Positions 29,001 through 35,110 of a DNA stretch of 64,000 nucleotides are shown here, one piece after another. The stretch is from Reticulitermes lucifugus. Its lineage: Eukaryota; Arthropoda; Insecta; Blattodea; Rhinotermitidae. The position numbers and the translations under genes were made by a program. The stretch spans positions 42,972 to 106,971 of the forward strand of contig JAKCWW010000520.1 in the NCBI GenBank assembly GCA_026260175.1, given 5' to 3'. The notes below the pieces were generated by a model. That model had not been told where the DNA came from. It made no database searches and saw only the letters and a program-made list of their open reading frames with translations. Every line of letters starts with the position of its first letter. The stretch's first letter is position 1.

Positions 29001-31410
29001 AGCTGGTTGAACATCTGGTATCACTAGTGAAGGTTAGTGATCTTTGACTGTATGGAATCTGTTTTGTGCAATCGTCTGTTCTGAAGTAATGATACATACA
29101 GATTCATTTGTACCATGTGTAAAGGTTGCATATATGCCACTGTAGTTGCTATTAGGTTGTGTGTTCTCTCACCACTGAACACCAGTGTGCTGTAGGTAGC
29201 TTTAGGTGGTGGAAATATTAAAGTTAATGTTAAAATTATGTTAAATTTATTATTTTATTATAATACAGGATTTTTATTAAAATCTTTTACATCCAAACAT
29301 ATCTAAATAGTAAATTCGATTTGAGATTTATCAAGAGGTAAGGCAGCATGTCATAAAGCTGTGTACACTAGGAACAACCATGAACTTCAGTTCATTATGA
29401 CATGACTTTGTTGAATATTGTGTCTCAGTTCGGTACATGCGACACATGTCTACAACTCCATGATATTTCTTCAGCAGAATTCTGTAATCTGAATTTAAAA
29501 GTAGCGTGTAAAGACTCAATTTTTTTAGGAGGATGAGTGAAAGATTTTGAAATTGATTTGAGTCATGACTACGAGTGAAAATGACAGTGTGTGAGAATGA
29601 TAATATGTAGCTCCATTGATGTACATTTCCTGTTTAAGCCTTGCATGTAGATTTAGGCAGATTTATGAATGGAATACCATATCATCTAATGGACTGCCAT
29701 GACTGTCTTCTAGTGGGATACCATGTCGTCAATGGATAGCCATGACAATCTGATGGAACATCATGTCGTGTAATGGGTAGCCATGGCTATCTAATGGAAT
29801 ATTGTGTCTTGAAATGGGTAGCCATGACTGTCTGATGGAATACCATGTTATGTAATGGATAGCCATGATTATCTAATGCAATACCATGTCATGTAATGGC
29901 TAGCCATGACTAGTGGAGTACAATGTTATCTAATGGATAACAATGAATATCCAGTGGAATACCTTGTCATCTAATGGATAGCCCTGACTAAAAATGGAGT
30001 TCCATGTCATCTCTTGGATAGCAATGATTAATGTAATACCATGTCATCTAATGGACAGCCATGACTATCTAATGTAATACCATGTCATCTAATGAACAGC
30101 CATGACTATCGAATGGAATACCTTGTCACTAACAGATGGGCATGTCTCTCTAATCAAATACTCTACTATCTAATGAATGGCCATGACTATCTATCAACCT
30201 GTTGCTCTGTTAATGCTGGTCCATATGCCAATGGATTGAAATAATTATACATTTTTACACAAAGAAATGCCAGAGGGTTATATATTTACAAATTTTGAAT
30301 GTCATGTAATAGGAAAATAACATAATTTTTTTACACTTTTTTAAAAAAGTTATACTGTGTATCCACACAGTATTAATTAACTGGCTTTCCAGAGCCACAT
30401 GTGCTTGATGTAGAAATCACCCTTGGATGGGACAAAGTTTGAGACCCAGACTCTGCCGTCAGAAATTTGTGGTAGACAGATAGTACTGAAACGTCTTTGT
30501 GGAGATCATATAATTTTCCTTTCTGTTTTTAATTTATCCATTCTTCAATAACCATTAAGGATAATGGTGAGTAATTCGAGAAGTTTAGGGGAAGGGGTCG
30601 AACAGTCTATAAGTTCATTCTGCTGCAAGCAAAACTGTTCATTGATATGACTGTATCCCTGGAAGAATAATTTTCACTTTCTTCTCAGACTTTTTTTTTG
30701 TAACATATGGTAAAATTTTATTTTTAAAAAGTGACTGAATAAGTGTATAACCTGTAATTACTGGATATATGTACTGCCAGTTGAGAAAACTAATTGATTA
30801 TTTAGATATTTCATTTCATTTGTCCCTTTTTGTCATTTCATTGGCATAGGACACAGCCATAGAATATGTTGTGACCATGTCTTATTTCTGCCCTTAGGAA
30901 TCTGGAGCACCTGATCAGGAAATTACTGGAGCTTGCCCTTCGCTTGAAAGTCCCACAGAGCAACACGATGACACATATCCTGATTCACTCAATCATCTTT
31001 CATTTGAAGAATCTGGCCTGGCAACATCTGAACACTCAGCTAATATTATTACATGTACCAGCTCTGTAACATCTGAACACCACAAGTCTGTCTGTAAAAC
31101 GGCAGAAAACCAAGCATTTCCATGGCATTCTTCATCCTCAGAATATTTTGATAGTATCAACAACTCCGGAAGTTCTGTTTTCCAGAACAGCTCCATCCTA
31201 CACTCATTTTCATTTTACCAAGACCAGTATCTTCAGTCATCAGTGCAACATGAAGGACTGGCTGAGTGTGATTCATTGGAAAGAGAAGCAGTGGAGGTAG
31301 AGGTTAGTAATATTGTGGCTGATACTAACAGTGTGGATGGAAATTTTATTGTGAACTCAGCTTCTTCAAGAAATCTTTGGAAGAAAATTGACCATCCAAC
31401 TGAGTGGTGA
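1..31410 (+). CDS. Coiled-coil, Ser-rich basic protein with SxIP-type motif (5' partial, 4 exons)
   Basis: The gene is assembled from four exons, 3-1031, 13114-13212, 14855-15793 and 30898-31410, each with GT donor and AG acceptor and all in phase 0, giving about 859 codons to a TGA at 31408-31410. The reading frame is open to the window edge, so the N terminus is missing and no true start codon is visible. The protein shows a long heptad-rich coiled coil (about nt 213-455), a second coiled coil spanning exon 2 and the start of exon 3, then a Ser/Arg/Lys-rich, probably disordered region (nt 15100-15790). Ser-Lys-Ile-Pro at 15152-15163, preceded by three arginines, fits the SxIP motif by which many plus-end-tracking proteins bind EB1. 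A cytoskeletal, microtubule-associated role is inferred from this architecture only. I do not recognise the family. Introns are about 12.1, 1.6 and 15.1 kb and full of repeats. Confidence 0.8.
3..1031 (+). CDS. Exon of the coiled-coil/SxIP gene (5' partial)
   Basis: Open frame of 343 codons reaching the window edge, so the exon probably begins further upstream. No ATG opens it; the first in-frame methionine here is internal. It encodes a basic N-terminal stretch, a heptad-patterned coiled coil rich in Leu, Glu, Arg and Lys (about nt 213-455), then a Ser/Pro-rich linker. It ends at Val-Glu-Asn-Lys with donor GTGAGT at 1032-1037. Confidence 0.8.
1032..2905. other. Intron sequence with ATT microsatellites
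   Basis: No gene seen. It contains a TTA array at about 1797-1828 and an ATT array at about 1988-2020. A GAGTTCGAAT-like B box near 2598 may mark an old tRNA-derived fragment. Confidence 0.6.
2906..3251. repeat. Long inverted-repeat element with hammerhead-like core
   Basis: The two arms, about 2906-3030 and 3120-3251, are reverse complements over most of their length. They end in CACACATTTCTTAA on the left and its complement on the right. Each arm carries CTGATGAT, a GGTTCC/GGAACC-type stem and GAAACATG next to the loop (2990-3022 on the minus strand, 3135-3170 on the plus strand). Confidence 0.85.
3252..3921. other. Intron sequence, nothing recognised
   Basis: Unique-looking sequence between the inverted-repeat element and a SINE. 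No coding frame or repeat is supported. Confidence 0.5.
3922..4240 (+). repeat. tRNA-headed SINE
   Basis: The head resembles a tRNA promoter (GTAGTCGGTGCAGTGAC A-box-like, TTGTTCGATTTC B-box-like). It is followed by the body and tail shared with the copies at 12222, 19860 and 48118: a stretch ending in an AATGTGTACTGG-like block, then a conserved CATGGCGYG-type 3' end. Confidence 0.7.
4493..4607. repeat. 23-bp tandem repeat, five copies
   Basis: Five near-identical units starting TTGAGGAGACATGAACTTAC, at 23-bp spacing. A small minisatellite in intron 1. Confidence 0.95.
4625..4912. mobile_element. Short TIR element (Tc1/mariner/pogo-type MITE)
   Basis: The ends CACTCATCC and GGATGGGTG are inverted repeats that extend into TTCGCGGG-like sequence on both sides, flanked by TATA/TATT. 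About 284 bp with no coding capacity. Confidence 0.6.
5070..5480 (-). repeat. Two adjacent antisense SINE copies
   Basis: 5070-5225 and about 5230-5480 both read as minus-strand copies of the same tRNA-headed SINE family as at 3922. The second ends with an antisense B box (TCGAACC) near 5440. The first looks 5' truncated. Confidence 0.6.
5481..6407. other. Intron sequence with a small hairpin
   Basis: No gene seen. It holds a G homopolymer near 5780 and a 15-bp inverted repeat at 6186-6227. The last 60 bases before the gap look repeat-like. Confidence 0.5.
6408..6886. other. Assembly gap (479 N)
   Basis: A run of N in intron 1. The sequence directly after it is a retroelement tail, so the gap probably hides a repeat. 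Confidence 0.99.
6887..6960 (+). repeat. 3' tail of a non-LTR retrotransposon
   Basis: Starts GAATTTCTTGACTAGCTGAC and ends near CCATGGAG. It matches, in the same orientation, the tail at 47375 and, inverted, those at 8977, 9325, 19460 and 54590. Confidence 0.6.
6961..8044. other. Intron sequence with a fragment of the inverted-repeat family
   Basis: 7290-7375 contains GAGATTTAAGGTTCTCACAG followed by a TCTTTTGGGTTG block. This is the outer end shared with elements at 24068, 34322, 34490 and 46120. Frames at 7505-8045 show no domain and are taken as chance. Confidence 0.5.
8045..8290 (-). repeat. Antisense SINE-like element
   Basis: Begins with a TTTTATTTAACGACGCT block and contains TCCCAGTGCTGCTTTGTCC. 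It ends in an antisense tRNA-like head with a degenerate B box near 8232. A second SINE type, distinct from the family at 3922. Confidence 0.5.
8977..9240 (-). repeat. Non-LTR retrotransposon tail fused to SINE-like sequence
   Basis: 8977-9095 is an inverted copy of the retroelement tail seen at 6887. 9095-9240 resembles the SINE at 45620 (GCCTGGAGACA then a TTTTCGTGG/TTCCTCAG block). The boundary between the two is approximate. Confidence 0.5.
9325..9625 (-). pseudogene. C-terminal remnant of a non-LTR retrotransposon ORF2
   Basis: On the minus strand the frame reads Ala-Tyr-Glu-Val-Trp-Val-Gly-Lys, then Pro-Ile-Gly-Arg-Pro-Lys-Arg-Arg. After breaks it reads Trp-Ile-Asp-Pro-Ala-Gln-Asp-Arg-Gly-Lys-Trp-Arg. 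These are the conserved C-terminal motifs of many insect non-LTR reverse transcriptases. Several stop codons interrupt it. The 3' tail follows at 9325-9420. Confidence 0.75.
9640..9745 (-). repeat. Non-LTR retrotransposon fragment
   Basis: The minus strand reads Thr-Glu-Ile-Gly-Leu-Gly-Arg-Gly-Leu-Asn before a stretch matching the GCTCAGGACA segment of the copy at 9325. A short piece of the same family. Confidence 0.5.
9790..10038. repeat. 62-bp tandem repeat, four copies
   Basis: Units start at 9790, 9852, 9914 and 9976 with GTTACTGTCACAACCATATC. They are nearly identical; the last has one extra A. The period is not a multiple of three, so the frames crossing it on both strands are artefacts of repetition. 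Confidence 0.97.
10039..10560. other. Intron sequence, nothing recognised
   Basis: No coding frame or repeat is supported here. Confidence 0.5.
10560..10945 (+). pseudogene. 3' end of a non-LTR retrotransposon ORF with purine-rich tail
   Basis: From 10737 to the TAA at 10890-10892 the frame reads Pro-Arg-Lys-Arg-Gly-Arg, then Lys-Arg-Trp-Arg-Asp-Glu-Val-Glu-Glu-Asp-Leu, and ends Ala-Lys-Val-His-Asn-Gly-Leu. This is a C-terminal signature common in insect non-LTR elements. Upstream the frame is broken. The element ends in GAA/GGA/ATA-rich sequence. Confidence 0.75.
11344..11525. repeat. 26-bp tandem repeat, seven copies
   Basis: Seven diverging units of ATGGCAAAGAACATGCCATA-type sequence at exact 26-bp spacing (11344, 11370, 11396, 11422, 11448, 11474, 11500). 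Each unit contains a short inverted repeat (GCAT/ATGC). Confidence 0.95.
11740..11830 (+). repeat. Hammerhead-like hairpin fragment
   Basis: CTGAAGAT at 11767, a GAC/GTC stem, then GAAACATG at 11789. It is followed by AAAACCAACAAATGCACA, which resembles the outer sequence of the element at 2906. A half copy of that family. Confidence 0.55.
12222..12735 (+). repeat. tRNA-headed SINE interrupted by another element
   Basis: The head is at about 12230-12324 and the body and tail at 12521-12735. The two parts are contiguous in other copies of the family. The interruption at 12325-12520 is bounded by a direct duplication of CAAAGAGATTTTT (12312-12324 and 12521-12533). Confidence 0.8.
12325..12520. 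mobile_element. 196-bp inverted-repeat retroposon with 13-bp target duplication
   Basis: It has two arms, each containing CTTCTGGGATATTACGCAG or its complement and TTTACCGACGTTTCG or its complement, around a central CTTGAAGAT, a GGGAC/GTCCC stem and GAAACGTC. It inserted in a SINE with a 13-bp duplication. The same family, in opposite orientation, is at 32076-32298. Confidence 0.85.
12736..13113. other. Intron 1 end, nothing recognised
   Basis: AT-rich sequence ending in the pyrimidine-rich acceptor of the exon at 13114. Confidence 0.5.
13114..13212 (+). CDS. Exon of the coiled-coil/SxIP gene
   Basis: A 99-nt, 33-codon, phase-0 exon after a pyrimidine-rich tract and CAG acceptor, ending in a GTTTGT donor. 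The peptide starts Ala-Leu-His-Gln and ends Leu-Lys-Phe-Gln. It is charged and helical, with heptad spacing, and continues smoothly into the Leu-Glu-Glu-Lys start of the next exon. The joined coiled coil across three exons is the main support for this short exon. Confidence 0.8.
13213..14854. other. Intron 2, nothing clearly recognised
   Basis: 13530-13900 has the look of an old repeat (CTGTCTGTCTGTCCCTGTCC followed by AT-rich sequence), but I cannot name it. Confidence 0.4.
14855..15793 (+). CDS. Exon of the coiled-coil/SxIP gene: Ser-rich region
   Basis: 313 codons after a TTTGCAG acceptor. The first 25 or so finish the coiled coil. The rest is rich in Ser, Arg, Lys, Gly and Asn, with the SxIP-type motif at 15152-15163 and then imperfect repeats of the form Arg-(Asp/Glu)-Ser and Asn-Ser-Ser-Leu-x-Gly. 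The frame stays open past the predicted donor at 15794 (GTACGA) to a TAA at 15857-15859. Intron retention would therefore add 21 codons and end the protein without the last exon. The donor is preferred because the downstream exon fits in phase. Confidence 0.82.
15860..18864. other. Intron 3, part 1: microsatellite and gap
   Basis: A possible SINE tail fragment lies around 16770-16850 (GCAGGGACAACTTTATCTTT). A C-run, 50 N (16932-16981) and a CA/CGCA array (16982-17043) follow. Nothing else is recognised. Confidence 0.5.
16932..16981. other. Assembly gap (50 N)
   Basis: N run between a C homopolymer and a CA microsatellite; probably a simple-repeat collapse. A further single N is at 19096. Confidence 0.99.
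18865..18950 (+). repeat. tRNA-like SINE head
   Basis: An A-box-like CTACTCATTGGCTTGG and a B-box-like CTGGTTCGAAATTC lie about 45 bp apart. There is no tRNA cloverleaf continuation. Confidence 0.4.
19460..19625 (-). repeat. Non-LTR retrotransposon tail
   Basis: The inverted tail sequence (GAGAAGCTAGTAGACAGT) is followed by a block equivalent to the CAGGGCAGAGTTCACTGACAG coding remnant of the copy at 9325. Decayed. Confidence 0.55.
19855..20150 (+). repeat. tRNA-headed SINE, near full length
   Basis: It carries a tRNA-like head, then GGGGCAAGAGATTT, a CCTATTCAGTGTGTACTGG block, a GTGGCTGGGGTGTGAAGCTG block and a CACAGGGACAACTTAAAT tail. This is the clearest + strand copy of the family. Confidence 0.8.
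20505..20765 (-). repeat. tRNA-headed SINE, antisense
   Basis: An inverted copy of the 19855 element. The tail side lies at 20505-20560 and the head side, with a degenerate antisense B box, near 20710-20760. Confidence 0.75.
20870..21000. repeat. Degenerate GTAACCATGG minisatellite
   Basis: About ten interspersed 9-12 bp units of GTAACCATGG and its complement, giving a sequence rich in local inverted repeats. Open frames across it have a repetitive Thr-Met-Val composition. Confidence 0.85.
21600..21945 (-). repeat. Antisense tRNA-derived SINE
   Basis: It contains GGGATTCGAACCC (21841-21853), an inverted B box, followed by a GCGACTGGCCGCATACCCAC block. This is the widespread SINE head that yields Gly-Phe-Glu-Pro-Ala when mistranslated. 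A CA microsatellite at 21726 is internal. Confidence 0.75.
21946..26213. other. Intron 3, part 2: mostly unique AT-rich sequence
   Basis: It contains an AT array at 23549-23570, a fragment of the inverted-repeat family at 24068-24125 (GTTTGAGATTCTCACAGC), and GAGT/GTGA-rich sequence at 25790-25930. The block 24640-25120 is GC-richer than its surroundings and may be a decayed transposon, but I could not assign it. Confidence 0.5.
26214..27267 (-). mobile_element. Tigger/pogo-type DNA transposon relic
   Basis: The ends TACCATATTTACCTGAATGC and its near-perfect complement at 27247-27267 are flanked by TA. The minus strand at 26376-26573 reads Lys-Cys-Cys-Ile-Ser-Asn-Ala-Val then an acidic run, which resembles the C-terminal end of Tigger-type transposases. 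The rest of the transposase is gone. A hammerhead-like hairpin (26967-27000) lies inside. Confidence 0.75.
26967..27000 (+). repeat. Hammerhead-like hairpin fragment
   Basis: CTGAAGAT, a GGAA/TTCC stem, then CAAAACGTCG. It belongs to the inverted-repeat family described at 12325 and 34490. GAAAC is changed to AAAAC. Confidence 0.55.
27715..27975 (-). repeat. Two antisense hammerhead-like half elements
   Basis: On the minus strand, 27748-27710 reads CTGAAGAT, a microsatellite-expanded loop, then CTGAAACATG. 27975-27935 reads CTGATAATGGCC, a loop, then GCGGAAAATG. Both are degenerate members of the same motif. Confidence 0.45.
28140..28935 (-). pseudogene. Non-LTR retrotransposon C terminus: RNase H and zinc motif
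   Basis: The minus-strand frame 28861-28307 encodes 184 residues. It starts inside an RNase H domain with Trp-Val-Pro-Gly-His-Ser-Gly and Gly-Asn-Glu-Ile-Ala-Asp, the last Asp being the usual catalytic residue. A C-terminal Cys-x2-Cys...His-x4-Cys motif (Cys-Arg-Lys-Cys-Gly, then His-Val-Leu-Cys-Glu-Cys) follows, as in jockey/R1-type insect elements. The RNase H continues upstream to about 28935 in another frame, with a break at the A-run near 28828-28831. The reverse transcriptase itself is absent, so this is a 5'-truncated, dead copy. Confidence 0.85.
29665..30202. repeat. Degenerate ~41-bp minisatellite
   Basis: About 13 diverged units combining a TAATGGATAGCCATGACT half and an AATGGAATACCATGTCATC half. 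Each half carries CCATG, so the array is also rich in short inverted repeats. It lies 700 bp before the last exon of the first gene. Confidence 0.9.
30203..30897. other. Intron 3 end, nothing recognised
   Basis: AT-rich sequence leading to a TTATTTCTGCCCTTAG acceptor. Confidence 0.5.
30898..31410 (+). CDS. Terminal exon of the coiled-coil/SxIP gene
   Basis: 170 codons and a TGA, following a TCTGCCCTTAG acceptor. It is open in phase 0 from the first base, with no methionine until none is needed, so it would be missed by a search for ATG-initiated frames. The peptide is acidic and Ser-rich, begins Glu-Ser-Gly-Ala-Pro and ends Pro-Thr-Glu-Trp. Its composition resembles the preceding exon. There is no recognisable domain. 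Assignment to this gene is inferred from strand, phase and position. Confidence 0.65.
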   Translation, partial: ESGAPDQEITGACPSLESPTEQHDDTYPDSLNHLSFEESGLATSEHSANIITCTSSVTSEHHKSVCKTAENQAFPWHSSSSEYFDSINNSGSSVFQNSSILHSFSFYQDQYLQSSVQHEGLAECDSLEREAVEVEVSNIVADTNSVDGNFIVNSASSRNLWKKIDHPTEW

Positions 31411-31530
31411 TAAAATACATCAATGACGAATTTTTACACTTCCAGCAACTTCTGTGTAGTAAATTAGATTATGTGGCTTAAATTAAGCATGCCTGGTAAC
31501 CATTAAGAAATGATCAGTTACAAAAGTATG

Positions 31531-31991
31531 TACAGGAGAATTCCTTTAATCCAGAAGCTTATACTCTAGAAATCCTAATCTGTTGGCAGTTGAGGAAAAT
31601 AGTCCCAAGTTGGAAGTTTCGACAATGGTTACTTCCAGCAACGCCTCCAAACATGTCTCTGCATTGATTGTTGTGATATCTCCTGACCCCTTTCCTCCTA
31701 CTCCATCAACTTCTTCAGCTATGAAGACTCCTGATCCACAGTCCCTGGTCCTTCAGCATCCCTGGTAGAAACTGAAGTGACTCTAGAGAACAGAAGGAGA
31801 TCCTGATGCCCCTGAACCAGCAGCTGAAGGAACTCCACTGATTGGTTGTGCAGCCCAAACATGTGATCAGTAACAAAAAAATTACATGCAAGAGCTTAGG
31901 TCAATATAGGTTCTGTCTGATTATCTGGAATATTTGATAATTTGGTACTTCTCCAGTCCTGCAGGTGCCCGATTAAAGGAATTTTACTGTA
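31531..31991. mobile_element. Tigger/pogo-type non-autonomous element in the 3' flank
   Basis: The left end TACAGGAGAATTCCTTTAAT and right end ATTAAAGGAATTTTACTGTA are inverted repeats flanked by TA. The interior has a Ser/Pro/Thr-rich stretch (31583-31768) like the C-terminal tail of Tigger transposases. It sits 120 bp after the stop codon of the first gene, so it may lie in its 3' UTR. Confidence 0.8.
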
Positions 31992-32075
31992 ATTACTTTG
32001 AATGGTTTATAACGTTTCACCGATACCATACTCTTAATAGTAAATTAAGTTCATGGTACCATCAAGGATTAAAAT

Positions 32076-32298
32076 GAGATCTGTACTCTTCTGGAATATT
32101 ATGTGACGTCGTGTGGTAATTGTTTACTGACGTATCGGTCCCATCTTCATGGGTCTTTTCCTTTCCTACTTGGACTCTTGACCTGTGAAGATGGGACCGA
32201 TACGTTGTCCTGAAATGTCGGTAAACAATTACCACACGGCACTGCGTAATATCCCAGATGAGCGCAGATCTCATCATCGCGGCGGAAGCCTGAAATCG
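32076..32298. mobile_element. 223-bp inverted-repeat retroposon with 11-bp target duplication
   Basis: AGGATTAAAAT flanks the element at 32065-32075 and 32299-32309. The arms pair around a centre containing CTGTGAAGAT, a GGGAC/GTCCT stem and GAAATGTC. The right end reads CATCGCGGCGGAAGCCTGAA and matches the inverted left end of the element at 12325. Confidence 0.88.
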
Positions 32299-32309
32299 AG
32301 GATTAAAAT

Positions 32310-33752
32310 ATCTAAATTCAGTAAGTGAAAATAAATTACCCAGAACATATGATCAAGAATATAGCATACAATTTTCATGAGCATGTGAGAAAGTATTTTC
32401 TCTTCAATTGTAGGTAGCAATTTAATGAGATATTTACCGAGACATGCAAATATGGTGTCACAACAGTTATTTCCGCTTTGTTGATATGTATTTTCCGTTT
32501 CCAGTGTGGAGAACTGGAACAGTGCTACATTTGTTACATTATTGTTGCAATGTTAATATTTGAAGTATGTTTAAGGTTATGAGACTTTTTAAGTTAAAGT
32601 ATTTTTACTTCATATTCAGGACACATGTGTAATTTAGGCACACATGGTATCTTCCTTGTGTCTATACATTTAGCAGGAAGATGTATTTTGGCGCTATTTC
32701 TTGCCTTCAATGGCCCTTTATAGAGATCTTTACATAATTGTATAATGAAGATTTTTAATGGAAGTTGAACAGGTTTTAATTAAGAGTGTATGTAAGTTTA
32801 ACTTCCCTATTGTGAAAGGCTGAAGACAGGTTTGTTTTAGTTTCAAGATTTGACAGTCCTGATTATGTTTAACAAATAATAGATTAGTACAGAGTGAAAG
32901 TTAATCATTGTCATCATCATCCTAACACTACACACGTTACTTTTGTTTACCAGTTCAACATGAACTTTAATTTTTATACCATTCAGATATTGTATAGTAT
33001 AAATTAAAAAGTTTCTTTTGTAAAGCTTAGGGACAAGCTCCCAATAGGCCTGTGATCTACTGACATTTACTTAAGGATAATGAGAATAAGGACAGATGAT
33101 ATTTATAGAGACATTCCTGTATTTACCGCATGCTCTATGGTCATATAGAAACATTTTGTATGTCTGTCAACTCATAAAGTTTTGTCTTATATACATACAT
33201 AGAAATTATTTCATTTGCAAAGTACTTTTGAAATGTCTTGCTAAGCTTCGGTTTCAAGCAATTTCCAGGCACAATTATAATAACTTAGTTCTGAAGAGTG
33301 TGTTTAGTGAGTTTAAGTCATCACATATCTTAATTAATGTTGTAAGTAACTGTCACTTAAAATACCAACCATTCCAGTCACATCCAACCAGAGTTTACTC
33401 TGTACAATATTCCACAATGTATTATCGACAAGTAAGTGAAAATAGTGTTGAACAAATAACTTAAGCTGTTTGCATTGCTTCTTATTTTCTTAATGTGATT
33501 TATAAATTCTGCTATGACTACATTTCTAACAATAAAGTTCAGTTGCTGGAATTAGCAGGCTTCAAGAGGTTATTGCTGAAAGGGACTTCAATTTTCTTGG
33601 CCTTGTTTCTGATGATTTTTGTTCTGTTTTCATGTACTAATTTTTGTGTCTTTTACTTAACCAATCTCAAATGTTCTGTGAAGCATCAAATATTCCCCCA
33701 GTTTGATAGGATGAAATCAAGGCACGCAATATGTGGCCTATGAGATCTAAAT

Positions 33753-33785
<33 letters not shown>

Positions 33786-34321
33786 TTTTTTTTTATTTTA
33801 TTTTTTTGTGTGTGTGTGTGGTTTTTTTTTTTTAATTTTATTTTTGTGTGTGTGTGTGTAATTTATTACCTGCATTACTTTGTGTTACAATGCAGTTTAC
33901 ATACATTTACTCATCTATTTTTCATTCATCAGTTTGGATCACAGGTTTCTCATGATGACATTACTACAAAGCAGCAGCCTATCATTTATGCTTTTAATGA
34001 ATGTTATAGCCTAACACCACGTATTCTTGTGACTTTACTTATTTTGTCGAACATCATTGTTCTGTTATTTTGAAGATATGTTATAGGGTCTATTTGTTTC
34101 CACATTTCACCATTGTTCTGTCTGAATAATGTCTGTACTGACATAATGGCACTAAATAACTTTGATAATATGCTTCATTTTCATTCAAGATGTGCTCAAT
34201 GTTTGATTTTAATTTAGTATGTGCAGTCATGTGTGGTGGATGCTGCTTCAGTTTAGTATGTTCAGTCATATTTGTTGGATGCTGCATGAAATGAAACCCT
34301 TTGGACACATGATCAAGCTAT
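32310..34321. other. Intergenic, GT/T-rich block
   Basis: 33755-33862 holds three GT blocks separated by T-rich runs. Nothing else is supported; small frames here are AT-rich and without domains. Confidence 0.5.
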
Positions 34322-35110
34322 GGGCAGCTGAACTTCAGTGAGATTTGAGCTTCTCACAGTCGTGACTATAAAGTTTATTGTCTTTTGAGATGTGACACTT
34401 GTTTTGTACATAGGTTCTTCCAAAATGTTGGACTGTGACATATCTTGTCACAGAAGACAGTGTTTTCCACCTGAACTTGAGATTGGGTTTGAGATTCCTA
34501 TGACTGAATATTATGATTAGGTGACATCATGGTGTATAGTAGATAAGAACCAATGTTTTGTAGGAAACTGCTGTCTCCATCATCTATCCTGAAGATGGAA
34601 GCAGCAGGTTCCACTTAAATGTTGGAACATATCCAGATTACATCATGTCATGTCCCAGAACACTGTAATCTCAAACATATGACAGCAAGAAATGCATGTT
34701 GACCATGTGCCCAACCATTACATTGAACTGACACTGCTTTCTGAGCACAAATATGTTACACTAAATTGCCGTATTTTGATCACGTGGCAAAGTTATTGAT
34801 ATTTAATGTGCAGACAGCTTGTAAACAGATCCTGGTCTGGAAGTGCAGTCTACAGAAGAAATAACAACACAATAAGGCAATACTAATGATCACATTATTT
34901 CCTCATTATAACAGTCAGGAATGAACAAAATCACAGTTGCAAGTTTTTAGGCTTTCATGGTGGCACAGTTTTTCATGGATGTAGCACCGCATAAGTGGGT
35001 GGTCAGTGTCTGATGTTGCAAGACAGCATGCTGGTCTCTTTAAAGGTTGACTTACCAGTCACCCAGTGACATGGCATCATATCCCAGAAAAGCTAAGACC
35101 AAAAACCGCA
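34322..35110. repeat. Inverted-repeat family cluster
   Basis: 34490-34672 is a full inverted-repeat element: GTTTGAGATTCCTATGACTG on the left pairs with CACTGTAATCTCAAAC on the right, with CTGAAGATGGAAGC in the centre (34589). Half copies flank it at 34322 (+) and 35035-35110 (-). Confidence 0.8.
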
